NCBI RefSeq assembly: GCF_025506355.1
Contig: NZ_JANZYP010000061.1
Coordinates: 1 to 64,000, forward strand
DNA length: 64,000 nt
Source: Sphaerisporangium corydalis
GTDB lineage: Bacteria; Actinomycetota; Actinomycetes; Streptosporangiales; Streptosporangiaceae
Direction of reading: 5' to 3'
Shown: positions 6,927-14,939 of the stretch, piece by piece
How the letters are laid out: every line of letters starts with the position of its first letter
Position numbering within the stretch: the first letter of the stretch is position 1
The notes under the pieces: generated by a model
What the model was told of the DNA's origin: nothing
What the model saw: only the letters and a program-made list of their open reading frames with translations
Database searches by the model: none
Program-made: the position numbers and the translations under genes

Positions 6927-8822
6927 TTGACCGACCCCAATGATGTCCCCGCGCTCGAACAGGCGCTGAGCGGGCTCACGGCCCGCATCTCGTCCCTGCG
7001 CGACGCCCGCTCGGGGTATCCCGGCGACCCGGGGCCGACGCTGGACGCCGCCCTGGTGGAGCTGGAGACCGCCCGCGACCTGCTGCGGGCCTCGATCGGC
7101 GAGCTGAGCAAGTCGCGCCGCAGGTCGGGCGGCAAGGAGAGCAGCTCCAACCGCGAGCTCAAGCTGCTGCGCACGATCTACCGTACGATGCCGGTCCCGG
7201 TGATCGTGCTGGACACGGCCGGCACGGTGCGCCGCGTGAACGCCGAGGCATCCCGCCTGCTCGGCAGCCCGGACGGGTACCTGACCGGCCGCGCGTTCCC
7301 CCTGCTGGTGGACGTCTCCCGGCGGGCCGCCTTCCGGTCCCACCTGACCTCGGTGCTGCACACCGGCGAGACGGCGGCCTTCCCGACGCGGCTGGCCCAC
7401 CAGGGCCGGGCCCACAACGTGCGGCTGGTGCTGACCCAGCTCCGCATGCCCGGCGAGCCGCAGGAGATGATCGCCGCGGTGGCGCTCCCCGTCGAGGTGC
7501 GCGTGCCGGAGACCGAGCAGGAGGCGGCGCCGGAGTCCGCGCCCGAAGAGTCGATCGTCATGGGCACCGCCCGCCGCCAGGAGCTGATGTCGCAGCTCAC
7601 CCGCCTGCTGCTGGACGAGGAGAGCCTGAGCGAGCCGGTCGCCCTGATCCGGGCCGGGCGCCTGCTGGCCTCGCGGACCGCCGACTGGGTGTTCGCCGAC
7701 GTCGTGCGGGACGGCAGGGCGCAGCGGTCCCTGGTGATCGGGCCCACCAACCAGCCGGTGTCCCGCCTGCTGCAGACCCTGGAGCGCATGGACCCCTCGG
7801 CGGCCCCGCTGGTCGCGCGGGTGCTCGCGGGCACGGGCGGCGTGGTGCACGAGATGGTCGAGGACGACTCGCTGCTCGGCGTCCTGCCCGACGGCTCCGC
7901 CGTCCTGCACGCGACGCGCGCCGGGTCGGTGCTGAGCGTCCCCATCCAGTCAGGCGAGGAGACCCACGGGGCCCTGACCCTGCTGCGGCTGCGTGAGCGG
8001 CCCCCGTTCGGCATGGCCGACCTGGCGCTCCTGGAGGACGCCGGCGCCCACATCGGGCTGGCGCTGCGGGCCCAGCGGATCTTCCAGGGCCGTTCCCAGA
8101 CCGCCGACACCCTGCAGACCGGCGTCCTGCCGCGCACGCTGCCGGAGGTCCCGGGGTACGACACCGCGGCGGCCTACCACACCGGGGCGGGGCCGAGGGC
8201 GATCGGCGGCGAGTTCTACGACGTCTTCCGGGTGAAGGACGGCTGGGGGTTCGCCGTCGGCGGGGTGGTCGGCCAGGGCGAGGAGGCCGCGTCGGTGACC
8301 GCCATGGTGCGCGGCGGCCTGCGCACGCTCAGCGTGTGGGAGGACGACCCCGGCCAGGTGGTGGCCAAGCTCAACGACGCCCTGGTGATGCAGGACACCG
8401 GCATGTTCGTCATGGTGGCCGCCGGGTTCCTCACCCCCGGCAGGCGCGGGGGCCGCGTCCGGCTGGCGTCGGCGGGCAACCATCCGCCCGCGCTGCTGAG
8501 GGCGGACGGCGGGGTGCGCTTCACCTCCGGCGGCGGCATGCCGCTCGGCATCGAGACCGGCGCGGAGGTCCCCGTCGAGGAGATCAGCGTCGCCCTGGGC
8601 GAGACCCTGGTGCTGTACTCCGACGGGCTGGCGGGGTCGCGGGGCCGGTCGGGGCAGGCCGAGCTGGCGTACGGCGAGGGCCGGCTCACCGAGGTCCTGG
8701 CGCGCTGCACGGGCCAGTCGGCCACGGCGGTGGTCAAGGCGGTCGAGGAGGATCACCAGGCTTTCAGCGGCGGCCGCGTGCTGGACGAGACCACGATCCT
8801 GGCGCTGCGCCGCACCCGATGA
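6927..8822 (+). CDS. PAS-GAF-SpoIIE protein, possibly catalytically degenerate
   Basis: A 631-residue soluble protein: an N-terminal helical part (1-75), a PAS domain (about 80-195), a GAF domain (about 225-385) and a C-terminal SpoIIE/PP2C-like domain (about 400-630). The family dephosphorylates STAS antagonists. Active phosphatases carry GGDxYD and GDVxGxG. Here they read GGEFYDVF and VGGVVGQG, so one metal-binding Asp is Glu and another is Gly, although YSDGL and TTILALR remain. It may therefore be a weak phosphatase or a pseudoenzyme scaffold. I chose the TTG at 6927 (GAAGGA 6 nt upstream); a GTG at 6843 is in frame. Its last codons begin the 20-bp tandem repeat at 8801-8900. Confidence 0.85.
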   Translation: MTDPNDVPALEQALSGLTARISSLRDARSGYPGDPGPTLDAALVELETARDLLRASIGELSKSRRRSGGKESSSNRELKLLRTIYRTMPVPVIVLDTAGTVRRVNAEASRLLGSPDGYLTGRAFPLLVDVSRRAAFRSHLTSVLHTGETAAFPTRLAHQGRAHNVRLVLTQLRMPGEPQEMIAAVALPVEVRVPETEQEAAPESAPEESIVMGTARRQELMSQLTRLLLDEESLSEPVALIRAGRLLASRTADWVFADVVRDGRAQRSLVIGPTNQPVSRLLQTLERMDPSAAPLVARVLAGTGGVVHEMVEDDSLLGVLPDGSAVLHATRAGSVLSVPIQSGEETHGALTLLRLRERPPFGMADLALLEDAGAHIGLALRAQRIFQGRSQTADTLQTGVLPRTLPEVPGYDTAAAYHTGAGPRAIGGEFYDVFRVKDGWGFAVGGVVGQGEEAASVTAMVRGGLRTLSVWEDDPGQVVAKLNDALVMQDTGMFVMVAAGFLTPGRRGGRVRLASAGNHPPALLRADGGVRFTSGGGMPLGIETGAEVPVEEISVALGETLVLYSDGLAGSRGRSGQAELAYGEGRLTEVLARCTGQSATAVVKAVEEDHQAFSGGRVLDETTILALRRTR

Positions 8823-8900
8823 AGCTGTGACGCACCCGATGAGGCTGTGGGGCACCCGATAAGGCTGTGGGGCACCCGGTGAAGCTGCGGCGCACCCGGT
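8801..8900 (+). repeat. five 20-bp tandem units spanning a stop codon
   Basis: Five consecutive units of exactly 20 bp (8801, 8821, 8841, 8861, 8881), each of the type gaggctgtggggcacccgat. The first unit codes for the last residues of the SpoIIE-like protein (ALRRTR) and the other four lie beyond its stop codon. Confidence 0.9.
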
Positions 8901-9021
8901 GAGACGGTCGTGACCTGCGGCTGTCCATGAGGCATGGTTGTGTTTCACAATGGCACCGAGGGCCGCCCGCCGTTCCCGGCGGGCTCCGCCGGAGACATCA
9001 CGCCGCCGAGGAAGAGACCAT

Positions 9022-9351
9022 ATGGACCTCGAGTCCGACGGTGCGAGCCTGAGCGTTCGCCGCATCGCCGACCCGCCCGGCCTTCGCGTCGGCGGGGAGG
9101 TCGACACGACGACCGCCGGCGAGTTCGGTGAGGCGCTCGCGGCCGTGGTGCGGTGCTGCGACGGCGACGTCCGCGTGGACCTGGCGGGCGTGACGTTCAT
9201 CGACCTCGCGGGGCTGCGGGTGCTGGCGGACACGGCGGCGGAGCTGGGGCCGGGCCGCGCCCTGGTCCTCGGCCCGATGGCCGGCCATGTCGAGCACCTC
9301 ATCCGCCTCGTGGGCTGGGACACCGCGCCAGGACTGCGGCTCGCCGGGTAG
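9022..9351 (+). CDS. STAS-domain protein lacking the phosphoserine
   Basis: A 109-residue single STAS domain (VRVDLAGVTFIDLAGLRVLA). The residue normally phosphorylated (Ser in FIDSSGL) is Leu here, so an RsbW-type kinase could not act on it in the usual way. Such variants could bind constitutively or serve as adaptors; this is inference. The ATG at 9022 follows GAGGAAGAG by about 6 nt. It lies downstream of the SpoIIE-like gene, which has its own active-site substitutions. Upstream, TTGTGTTTCACAA (8938-8950) is a small inverted repeat. The region after its stop codon consists of degraded copies of its own 3' end. Confidence 0.85.
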   Translation: MDLESDGASLSVRRIADPPGLRVGGEVDTTTAGEFGEALAAVVRCCDGDVRVDLAGVTFIDLAGLRVLADTAAELGPGRALVLGPMAGHVEHLIRLVGWDTAPGLRLAG

Positions 9352-9521
9352 GGCGGACGGTCGCCTGGGTCACGGCTTGGCAGGCTGATGCGAACGCTCG
9401 GCGGGGACCTGGATCGCGGCTCGGCGGGTGAGGTGGACGCTCGGCGGGGACCTGGATCGCGGCTCGGCGGGTGATGTGGACGGTCGCCGGAGGCCTGGAT
9501 CGCGGCTCGCGGGGTAGGGCG
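9319..9521 (+). repeat. degenerate tandem copies of the STAS gene 3' end
   Basis: 9319-9355 (37 bp, including the stop codon) is followed by a diverged 36-37-bp copy (9356-9391/2), a 44-bp unit (9392-9435) and two 43-bp units (9436-9478 and 9479-9521). The 44-bp unit and the first 43-bp unit are nearly identical; the last ends in GGGTAGGGCG like the gene end. Confidence 0.8.
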
Positions 9522-9789
9522 GATGGTGACCGGCCGTGGCCGTCACGCCGGATTTTTGACCATATGGGGAGGCATTCCACCACGACTTGTTCCCTGGGCC
9601 GCCCGAGATCGCCCAGGTCAGGGGCTGGTGAACGGCTCCGGTACAAGCTTGTTTAAGATTTCTTTGCCCCAAGGGGTTTCCCTGGTTCGTCAGGTCGGTA
9701 CACTCAGTTACAGATCCCGTGCCTAAGACGCAGGCACAACTCAGTACGTCTTTGGGCCCTTTCGTGGCCCGACTCCCCTGAGGTGTGCC
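9522..9789 (+). promoter_or_regulatory. AT-richer, structured 5' leader of the glycosyltransferase
   Basis: No gene is seen. The stretch around 9640-9790 is unusually AT-rich for this window and holds the palindrome CCCCAAGGGG (9667-9676), a hairpin GTGCCT-7nt-AGGCAC (9719-9737), a hairpin GGGCC-7nt-GGCCC (9754-9770), and the direct repeat ACTCAGT (9702 and 9740 regions). The gene's ribosome-binding site follows directly. It could be a promoter with a regulatory leader; no known riboswitch class is recognised. Confidence 0.4.
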
Positions 9790-10971
9790 ATGAACATCGC
9801 CATCGTCTCCGTGCACGAACTTCCCGCCGACCTTCCGGCCATCGCCCGTGAGTTGAGCGGTACCCACCGAGTAACGGTCTACACCCGTCGCAACGCCGCC
9901 GACCGCAAGCCCAAGGTCAAGGTGGCCACCGGCGTGACGATCGAGTACCTCACGGCGGGCCCGGCCGAGTCGCTGGCGGAGAACGAGCTCATGCCGCACA
10001 TCGCCGAGTTCAGTGAGCAGCTCAAGCAGCGGTGGGGCAAGGACCGCCCCGACGTCGTCCACGCGCACTCCTGGACCGGCGGCCTGGCCGCGATCGCCGG
10101 GGCCGCCGACCTCGACGACGTGCCGATCGTCCAGACCTTCCACAACCTCGGCTCCTCCCGCATCCGCCCCGGCGCCGACCAGGGCCGTGCGGCCAGGATC
10201 CGGCTGGAGCGCGCGATCGGCCGCAGGGCCGACGCGGTCATCGCCTCCTGCGACGACGAGGCCGACGAGCTGATCCGCATGGGCGTGCCGCGCAAGAAGA
10301 TCGCGGTGGTCCCGCACGGCGTCGACGTCGAGCGCTTCCGCCGCCAGGGCCCGTCCCTCCCCCGCACCGACCGCCCGCGCCTGGTCCACGTCGGCCACAT
10401 CACGCCCGGCGGCGGCGCGTACACCGCGATCCGCGCCCTGGACGGCATCCCCGGCGCCGAGCTGCTGATCGCCGGCGGCCCGGTCGCGGGCTCCCCGGAC
10501 ACCGAGGCCGACCTCGAGCGCCTGCGCATCGTGGCCAAGGAGGCCGGTGTCGAGGACCGCGTCACGCTGCTCGGCCACGTCCCGCACAACTCGATCGCCA
10601 AGCTGATGCGCAGCGCGGACATCGTGCTGTCGCTGCCGGTGGCCGTCCCCAACGGCAAGGTGGCCCTGGAGGCCATGGCCTGCGGCACCCCGGTGATCGC
10701 CTCCGCCGTCGGCGCCCACATCGACTCGGTGGTGGACGGGGTGACCGGCCTGCTGGTCCGGTCCGACAACGCCGCCGCGCTCGCCCTGCGCACCCGCCAG
10801 CTCCTCGGCGACCTGACCCGCAGGACCGCGCTCGGCTTCGCCGCCGCCGACCGTGCCAGCTCCCGCTACTCCATGGAGCGCATCAGCCGCGAGCTGGTCC
10901 GCGTGTACGACAACGTGACCGGCCGCCTGCAGCCGGTGGAGGCCGAGGAGTCCGAGGCCGAAGCCGCCTGA
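9790..10971 (+). CDS. GT4-family glycosyltransferase
   Basis: A 393-residue protein with a GT-B fold of the GT4 type. The N-terminal acceptor half contains DVVHAHSWTGG and QTFHNLGSSR, and the nucleotide-sugar half contains HVGHITPGGG, LLGHVPHNSIAKLMRSADI and the family EX7E-like segment in GKVALEAMACGTPVIAS. It transfers a sugar from an NDP donor; the acceptor is unknown. It is a single gene between a long leader and a strong hairpin (10991-11021). The ATG follows GAGGTG. The C-terminus is acidic (EAEESEAEAA). Confidence 0.88.
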   Translation: MNIAIVSVHELPADLPAIARELSGTHRVTVYTRRNAADRKPKVKVATGVTIEYLTAGPAESLAENELMPHIAEFSEQLKQRWGKDRPDVVHAHSWTGGLAAIAGAADLDDVPIVQTFHNLGSSRIRPGADQGRAARIRLERAIGRRADAVIASCDDEADELIRMGVPRKKIAVVPHGVDVERFRRQGPSLPRTDRPRLVHVGHITPGGGAYTAIRALDGIPGAELLIAGGPVAGSPDTEADLERLRIVAKEAGVEDRVTLLGHVPHNSIAKLMRSADIVLSLPVAVPNGKVALEAMACGTPVIASAVGAHIDSVVDGVTGLLVRSDNAAALALRTRQLLGDLTRRTALGFAAADRASSRYSMERISRELVRVYDNVTGRLQPVEAEESEAEAA

Positions 10972-10990
10972 GCCCCGCTCACCAGGCCCC

Positions 10991-11021
10991 GAGCCCGTGC
11001 CGCCTCCGGTGGCACGGGCTC
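10991..11021 (+). terminator. hairpin terminator after the glycosyltransferase
   Basis: GAGCCCGTGCC (10991-11001) and GGCACGGGCTC (11011-11021) form a perfect 11-bp stem with a 9-nt loop, 20 bp past the stop codon; there is no U tract. Apart from this hairpin, 10972-11221 shows no gene. Confidence 0.75.
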
Positions 11022-11221
11022 TCGCCATTCCTGACGAAAGTTCGCCCGAGGGGGTGGCCGGAGGCGTGTTGAGTGTTCATGAACGCTGCCAGTACCCTGA
11101 TCTTTGTCTCATGTCCGGCGAACCCGCCGTTCAGGGGACAAAGGCGGCATCGGGGACGATCGGCGGGTGGCGGGACGTCGTCCGATCTCCGTGAGCCAGG
11201 GGAGCCTGGGAAGGATGCACG

Positions 11222-11554
11222 GTGCCAGAACAGACCGACGGAGTCGTCGAATGGTCTCCGGGTGATCTGCGGCGAGCCGCCGCGGAACTCGACGGAGTGA
11301 CCCGCCAGGTCGGCGGGATGGCCGGCGGCGACCGCTGGACGGGCGCGGCGGAGTTCGGCGACGACCTGCTGGGGACGCTGATGCGCACCCTCTACGAGCG
11401 TAAGGCGGGGCACCTCGCCGACGACCTGACCTGTCTGACGGCGGCGGTGAGCGATCACACCGACGGCCTGCTGACGATGGCCGCACGGCAGGTCACCACC
11501 GAGGACGCCGTCCTCGCGGACGTCGATGACGTCCGACGCCACCTTCGCGCGTAG
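11222..11554 (+). CDS. WXG/EspC-like small protein
   Basis: A 110-residue all-helical hydrophilic protein. The first half (PGDLRRAAAELDGVTRQVGG, then GDRWTGAAEFGDDLLG) resembles the helical hairpin of actinobacterial WXG100/EspC-type proteins linked to type VII secretion, with the helix-turn at about residues 35-42. A canonical WXG motif is absent; DRWTG sits in the turn. The GTG at 11222 follows GGGAAGGA. It is immediately upstream of another WXG-like gene. No ESX machinery is present in the window, so the secretion link is inference. Confidence 0.6.
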   Translation: MPEQTDGVVEWSPGDLRRAAAELDGVTRQVGGMAGGDRWTGAAEFGDDLLGTLMRTLYERKAGHLADDLTCLTAAVSDHTDGLLTMAARQVTTEDAVLADVDDVRRHLRA

Positions 11555-11579
11555 GTACGGGCCGGGACGGGGATTCGAC

Positions 11580-12278
11580 ATGGTGGAGCTGACGGGGAAC
11601 GCCCTGGCCTCACTCCTGCTCACCTACTGGCCGACGGCGGACGTGCCCCGGCTGGAGGAACGGGAGACCCAGGTGCGGGCGCACGCGGAGTCGCTGCGCC
11701 GCGCGGCGGACGCGGTCCAGAACGCGGCACGCACGGCGGTGTCCGGCAACAGCGGGCCCGCGGCGCGTACCGTGCAGCAGGTGTCGGCCGGCTCGGGAGG
11801 GCACGCCGAGAACCTGCTGCACGCCGCCGCACGGGCCGACCGGCTCGCCAACGGCCTCCGGTTGCACGCGAACGCGGTGCGCGCGATCAGGGCGGTCGTG
11901 CTGGTCGGCACCACCGCCGTGGTCGCGGCCAGTTTCCTCGGCCCGGGAGCGGGCGTCGCACGGCTGCTCGCCTTCCAGACCCGGGCCAGCGGGATGACCA
12001 ACGCCGCCGCCAAGCGGCTGGCCCATCTTCTCGGCGGGGCCGAGAAACCCGGCAACGCCCTCATGACCATGGGCAAGAAGGACGGCTGGGTCGCCAAGAA
12101 GGGTGAACCGAGCGCGACGGCCAAGGGCGTCGCGGACCAGGTGGCCCTTTACGACCAGGGGCAGGCCGCGGTGCGGGCCCGCAAGCTGGAGGAGGCCGCC
12201 CGCAGGGAGGTCAGCGAGCAGGCCGCGCGGCAGAGGCGCGCGGAGGCCGAACTGAAGAGGACCGGCCAGGAGAACTGA
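11580..12278 (+). CDS. WXG-like protein with internal hydrophobic segment
   Basis: A 232-residue protein. Residues 1-105 are helical (ADVPRLEERETQVRAHAESL and so on), as in the N-terminal domains of polymorphic or type VII-associated toxins. A hydrophobic segment follows (about 105-130: AIRAVVLVGTTAVVAASFLG), then a basic, coiled-coil-prone tail. No toxin domain follows, so it may be a stand-alone remnant or an effector with a short tail. I chose the ATG at 11580 (GGGACGGGG upstream, 25 bp after the previous stop); an ATG at 11526 overlapping the previous gene is in frame. The function is not known. Confidence 0.55.
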   Translation: MVELTGNALASLLLTYWPTADVPRLEERETQVRAHAESLRRAADAVQNAARTAVSGNSGPAARTVQQVSAGSGGHAENLLHAAARADRLANGLRLHANAVRAIRAVVLVGTTAVVAASFLGPGAGVARLLAFQTRASGMTNAAAKRLAHLLGGAEKPGNALMTMGKKDGWVAKKGEPSATAKGVADQVALYDQGQAAVRARKLEEAARREVSEQAARQRRAEAELKRTGQEN

Positions 12279-12286
12279 GCCGGCGG

Positions 12287-12314
12287 GACGTACCCCGCGC
12301 CGGCGGGGTACGTC
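12287..12314. terminator. bidirectional hairpin terminator
   Basis: GACGTACCCC and GGGGTACGTC form a perfect 10-bp stem around an 8-nt loop, between convergent genes ending at 12278 and 12328. Confidence 0.8.
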
Positions 12315-12327
12315 GCCGCCCGGGCGG

Positions 12328-13731
12328 TCATTCGGCGAAGCGGGCCATGCGGCGGATCTTGTTCATGGCGTCCAGCGCCGCGACCTTGTAGGACTCGGCC
12401 AGGGTCGGGTAGTTGAACACCGCGTCGACCAGGTAGTCCACGGTGCCGCCGCAGCCGATGACCGCCTGGCCGATGTGGATCAGCTCGGTGGCCCCGGTGC
12501 CGAAGACGTGCACCCCGAGCAGGGCGCGGTCCTCGGGTGACACCAGCAGCTTGAGCATGCCGTAGGTGTCGCCGATGATCTGGCCCCTGGCCAGCTCGCG
12601 GTAGCGGGAGATCCCCACCTCGAACGGGATGAGCGACTTGGTGAGCTCGTCCTCGGTCTTCCCGATGAAACTGATCTCCGGGATGGTGTAGATGCCGATG
12701 GGCTGGAGGTGCGACATGGCGTGCAGCGGCTCGTCGCAGGCGTGGTGCGCGGCGATGCGCCCCTGCTCCATGGAGGTCGCGGCCAGGGACGGGAAGCCGA
12801 TGACGTCGCCCACCGCGTAGATGTGCGGCGCCGCCGTCCGGTAGTGCTCGTCGACGGGGATGCGGCCCCGGTCGTCGGCGGACAGGCCGGCCGCCGCGAG
12901 TTCGAGGCCCTCGGTGACGCCGTGCCGGCCCGCCGAGTACATGACGGTCTCGGCGGGGATCTTCTTGCCGCTCTCCAGCACCGTGACGCAGCCGCGCGCC
13001 CGGCGCTCGACGGCGGCGACGGTCTCGCCGAACCGGAAGGTGACCGCGAGGTCGCGAAGGTGGTACTTCAGGGCCTCGACGACCTCCAGGTCGCAGAAGT
13101 CCAGCATGCGCTCGCGGCGCTCGACCACGGTGACCTTGGTGCCGAGCGCGGCGAACATGGAGGCGTACTCGATGCCGATCACCCCGGCGCCGACCACGAC
13201 CATCGAGTCGGGCACGCGCTCCAGCCGGATCATGCCGTCGGAGTCGATGACGGTGCGGTCGTCGAACTCGACGGTGGCCGGGCGGGCGGGGCGGGTCCCC
13301 GTGGCGATGATGACCTTGTCTGCGGTGACCTTGGTGCCCTTGCCGTGCTCGTCGACGACCTCGATGGTGTGCGGGTCGAGGAAGCGGCCGAGCCCGGTCA
13401 GCACCGTGACGTGGTTGCGGGAGAGCTGGCTCCTGATCACGTCGACCTCGCGCCCCACCACGTGGGAGGTGCGCATGGTGAGGTCGGCGACGGTGACGTC
13501 CTCCTTGAGCCGGTAGCTCTGGCCGTACATCTCGCGCTGGTTCAGGCCCGTGAGGTAGAGCACGGCCTCGCGCATGGTCTTGGAGGGGATCGTGCCGGTG
13601 TTGATGCACACCCCGCCGATCATGTTGCGGCGTTCGACGATCGCCACGCGGCGTTCCATCTTGGCGGCCGCGATGGCGGCCTTCTGGCCACCGGGCCCGG
13701 AACCGAGAACAAGAAGCTCATAATCCGACAC
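12328..13731 (-). CDS. sthA: Si-specific NAD(P)+ transhydrogenase
   Basis: A 467-residue flavoprotein of the pyridine nucleotide-disulfide oxidoreductase fold. The FAD-binding [10 protein letters not shown] is at residues 10-19. The usual redox-active CxxxxC is CINTGT (in [17 protein letters not shown]), that is, the second Cys is Thr as in soluble transhydrogenase. A second Rossmann motif ([15 protein letters not shown]) binds NAD(P), and the dimerisation domain follows (about 345-465). It equilibrates NADPH and NAD+ in the cytoplasm. Length and motifs match the SthA family better than dihydrolipoamide dehydrogenase. Single gene, convergent with the WXG-like pair. Confidence 0.92.
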   Translation of the reverse strand: MSDYELLVLGSGPGGQKAAIAAAKMERRVAIVERRNMIGGVCINTGTIPSKTMREAVLYLTGLNQREMYGQSYRLKEDVTVADLTMRTSHVVGREVDVIRSQLSRNHVTVLTGLGRFLDPHTIEVVDEHGKGTKVTADKVIIATGTRPARPATVEFDDRTVIDSDGMIRLERVPDSMVVVGAGVIGIEYASMFAALGTKVTVVERRERMLDFCDLEVVEALKYHLRDLAVTFRFGETVAAVERRARGCVTVLESGKKIPAETVMYSAGRHGVTEGLELAAAGLSADDRGRIPVDEHYRTAAPHIYAVGDVIGFPSLAATSMEQGRIAAHHACDEPLHAMSHLQPIGIYTIPEISFIGKTEDELTKSLIPFEVGISRYRELARGQIIGDTYGMLKLLVSPEDRALLGVHVFGTGATELIHIGQAVIGCGGTVDYLVDAVFNYPTLAESYKVAALDAMNKIRRMARFAE

Positions 13732-13841
13732 AACGCCAAGTGTGCAGCTAACAGGCGGATCCGTGAAGCGGTGCGAGAGGCCGGGGACGCCAAATCGCTA
13801 TAACCCTGTGAACCGCGCACGATGCTTGCTTTCATGGGCGC

Positions 13842-14939
13842 ATGTCGATTCGTAACGCATACATGATCGTAGCGGCGACGACGTTAGGCCTGTGTCCCGG
13901 CCCGGGGCACGACGGCCGCCCCAGCGCCGAGGCGCGCCCGCCCGGCGTGCACGCCGGCGCCTCCCCGTCGGCCGGGGCCCAGGGCTACCCTCCGCACGCC
14001 GGCCCGGTCTCCAGCCGGCCGCCCGGCGCGGGCCCGTACGGGCGCGGGGACGCCCCCGCGGTCCCGCCGCCGCCGGTCTACGACCACCGTTACGGGCGCG
14101 TCTCCCCCTCCCCGACCGGCGACGGCACGTCCTTCGGTCCCGGCTCGCCCCCGCCCCCGGGCGGCCGTACGCCCGTCCCGCCCTCGGGCCAGGGCACCCC
14201 GCCCGCCCCGCCCTCGGATGACCGGACGCCGCCCGCCGCGAGCGAGCCGCCGGCGTCCCGGCCCGGGGCCACGCCCTCGGCGCTCACCGCGCCCGACGCG
14301 CGCTGGGGCACCCCGGTGCTGGTGGAGGACTTCGACGGCACCCAGATCGACCGGGGCAAGTGGGAGGTGTACGACTCCCCCGACGCCCAGGTGAACCCGC
14401 GCACCGCCCAGGCCACCACGGTCCACGACGGCATGCTCCACATGAAGGGCGGCTTCTACGGCGGCAAGGACCTGTCCGGCGGCGTCGCCAGTCACCTGTC
14501 CCAGGCCTACGGCCGGTGGGAGGTGCGGTTCCGTGGCGAGAAGGGCGCCGGGTACTCACTGGTCACGCTGCTGTGGCCGAGCAGCCAGGCCGGCGAGTAC
14601 GCCGAGGTCGACTTCGCCGAGGTGATCGACGCGACCCGGCAGACCGGCGGCATCTACATCCACCGTGGCGAGGCCGAGCAGGCGCAGAGCCAGATGCGCG
14701 CCGACTTCACCCAGTGGCACACCGTGGCCGTCGACTGGCTGCCCGGACGACTGACGTTCTGGCTCGACGGCAAGCAGACCTGGGACTACACCGGGCCGCG
14801 CGTCCCCTCCAGCCGGCCGATGCACCTGACGTTGCAGAACGACGTGGTGTGCAACCAGTGGTCGCCGTGCCGTAACGCCTCGACGCCCGCCACGGTGTCG
14901 ATGTTCATCGACTGGGTCAAGATCTACCGGGCGCCCTGA
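13842..14939 (+). CDS. secreted GH16-family glycoside hydrolase
   Basis: A 365-residue protein: a short N-terminal hydrophobic segment (3-17), a Pro/Gly-rich linker (20-140) and a GH16 concanavalin-like catalytic domain (about 150-363). The catalytic signature ExDxxE is present as EVDFAE (Glu255, Asp257, Glu260). The family hydrolyses or transglycosylates beta-glucans and related polysaccharides; the substrate cannot be read from sequence. The signal peptide looks short, so export should be tested. The start is uncertain because no strong ribosome-binding site precedes 13842. Its 3' end overlaps the convergent PucR gene by 16 bp. Confidence 0.85.
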   Translation: MSIRNAYMIVAATTLGLCPGPGHDGRPSAEARPPGVHAGASPSAGAQGYPPHAGPVSSRPPGAGPYGRGDAPAVPPPPVYDHRYGRVSPSPTGDGTSFGPGSPPPPGGRTPVPPSGQGTPPAPPSDDRTPPAASEPPASRPGATPSALTAPDARWGTPVLVEDFDGTQIDRGKWEVYDSPDAQVNPRTAQATTVHDGMLHMKGGFYGGKDLSGGVASHLSQAYGRWEVRFRGEKGAGYSLVTLLWPSSQAGEYAEVDFAEVIDATRQTGGIYIHRGEAEQAQSQMRADFTQWHTVAVDWLPGRLTFWLDGKQTWDYTGPRVPSSRPMHLTLQNDVVCNQWSPCRNASTPATVSMFIDWVKIYRAP

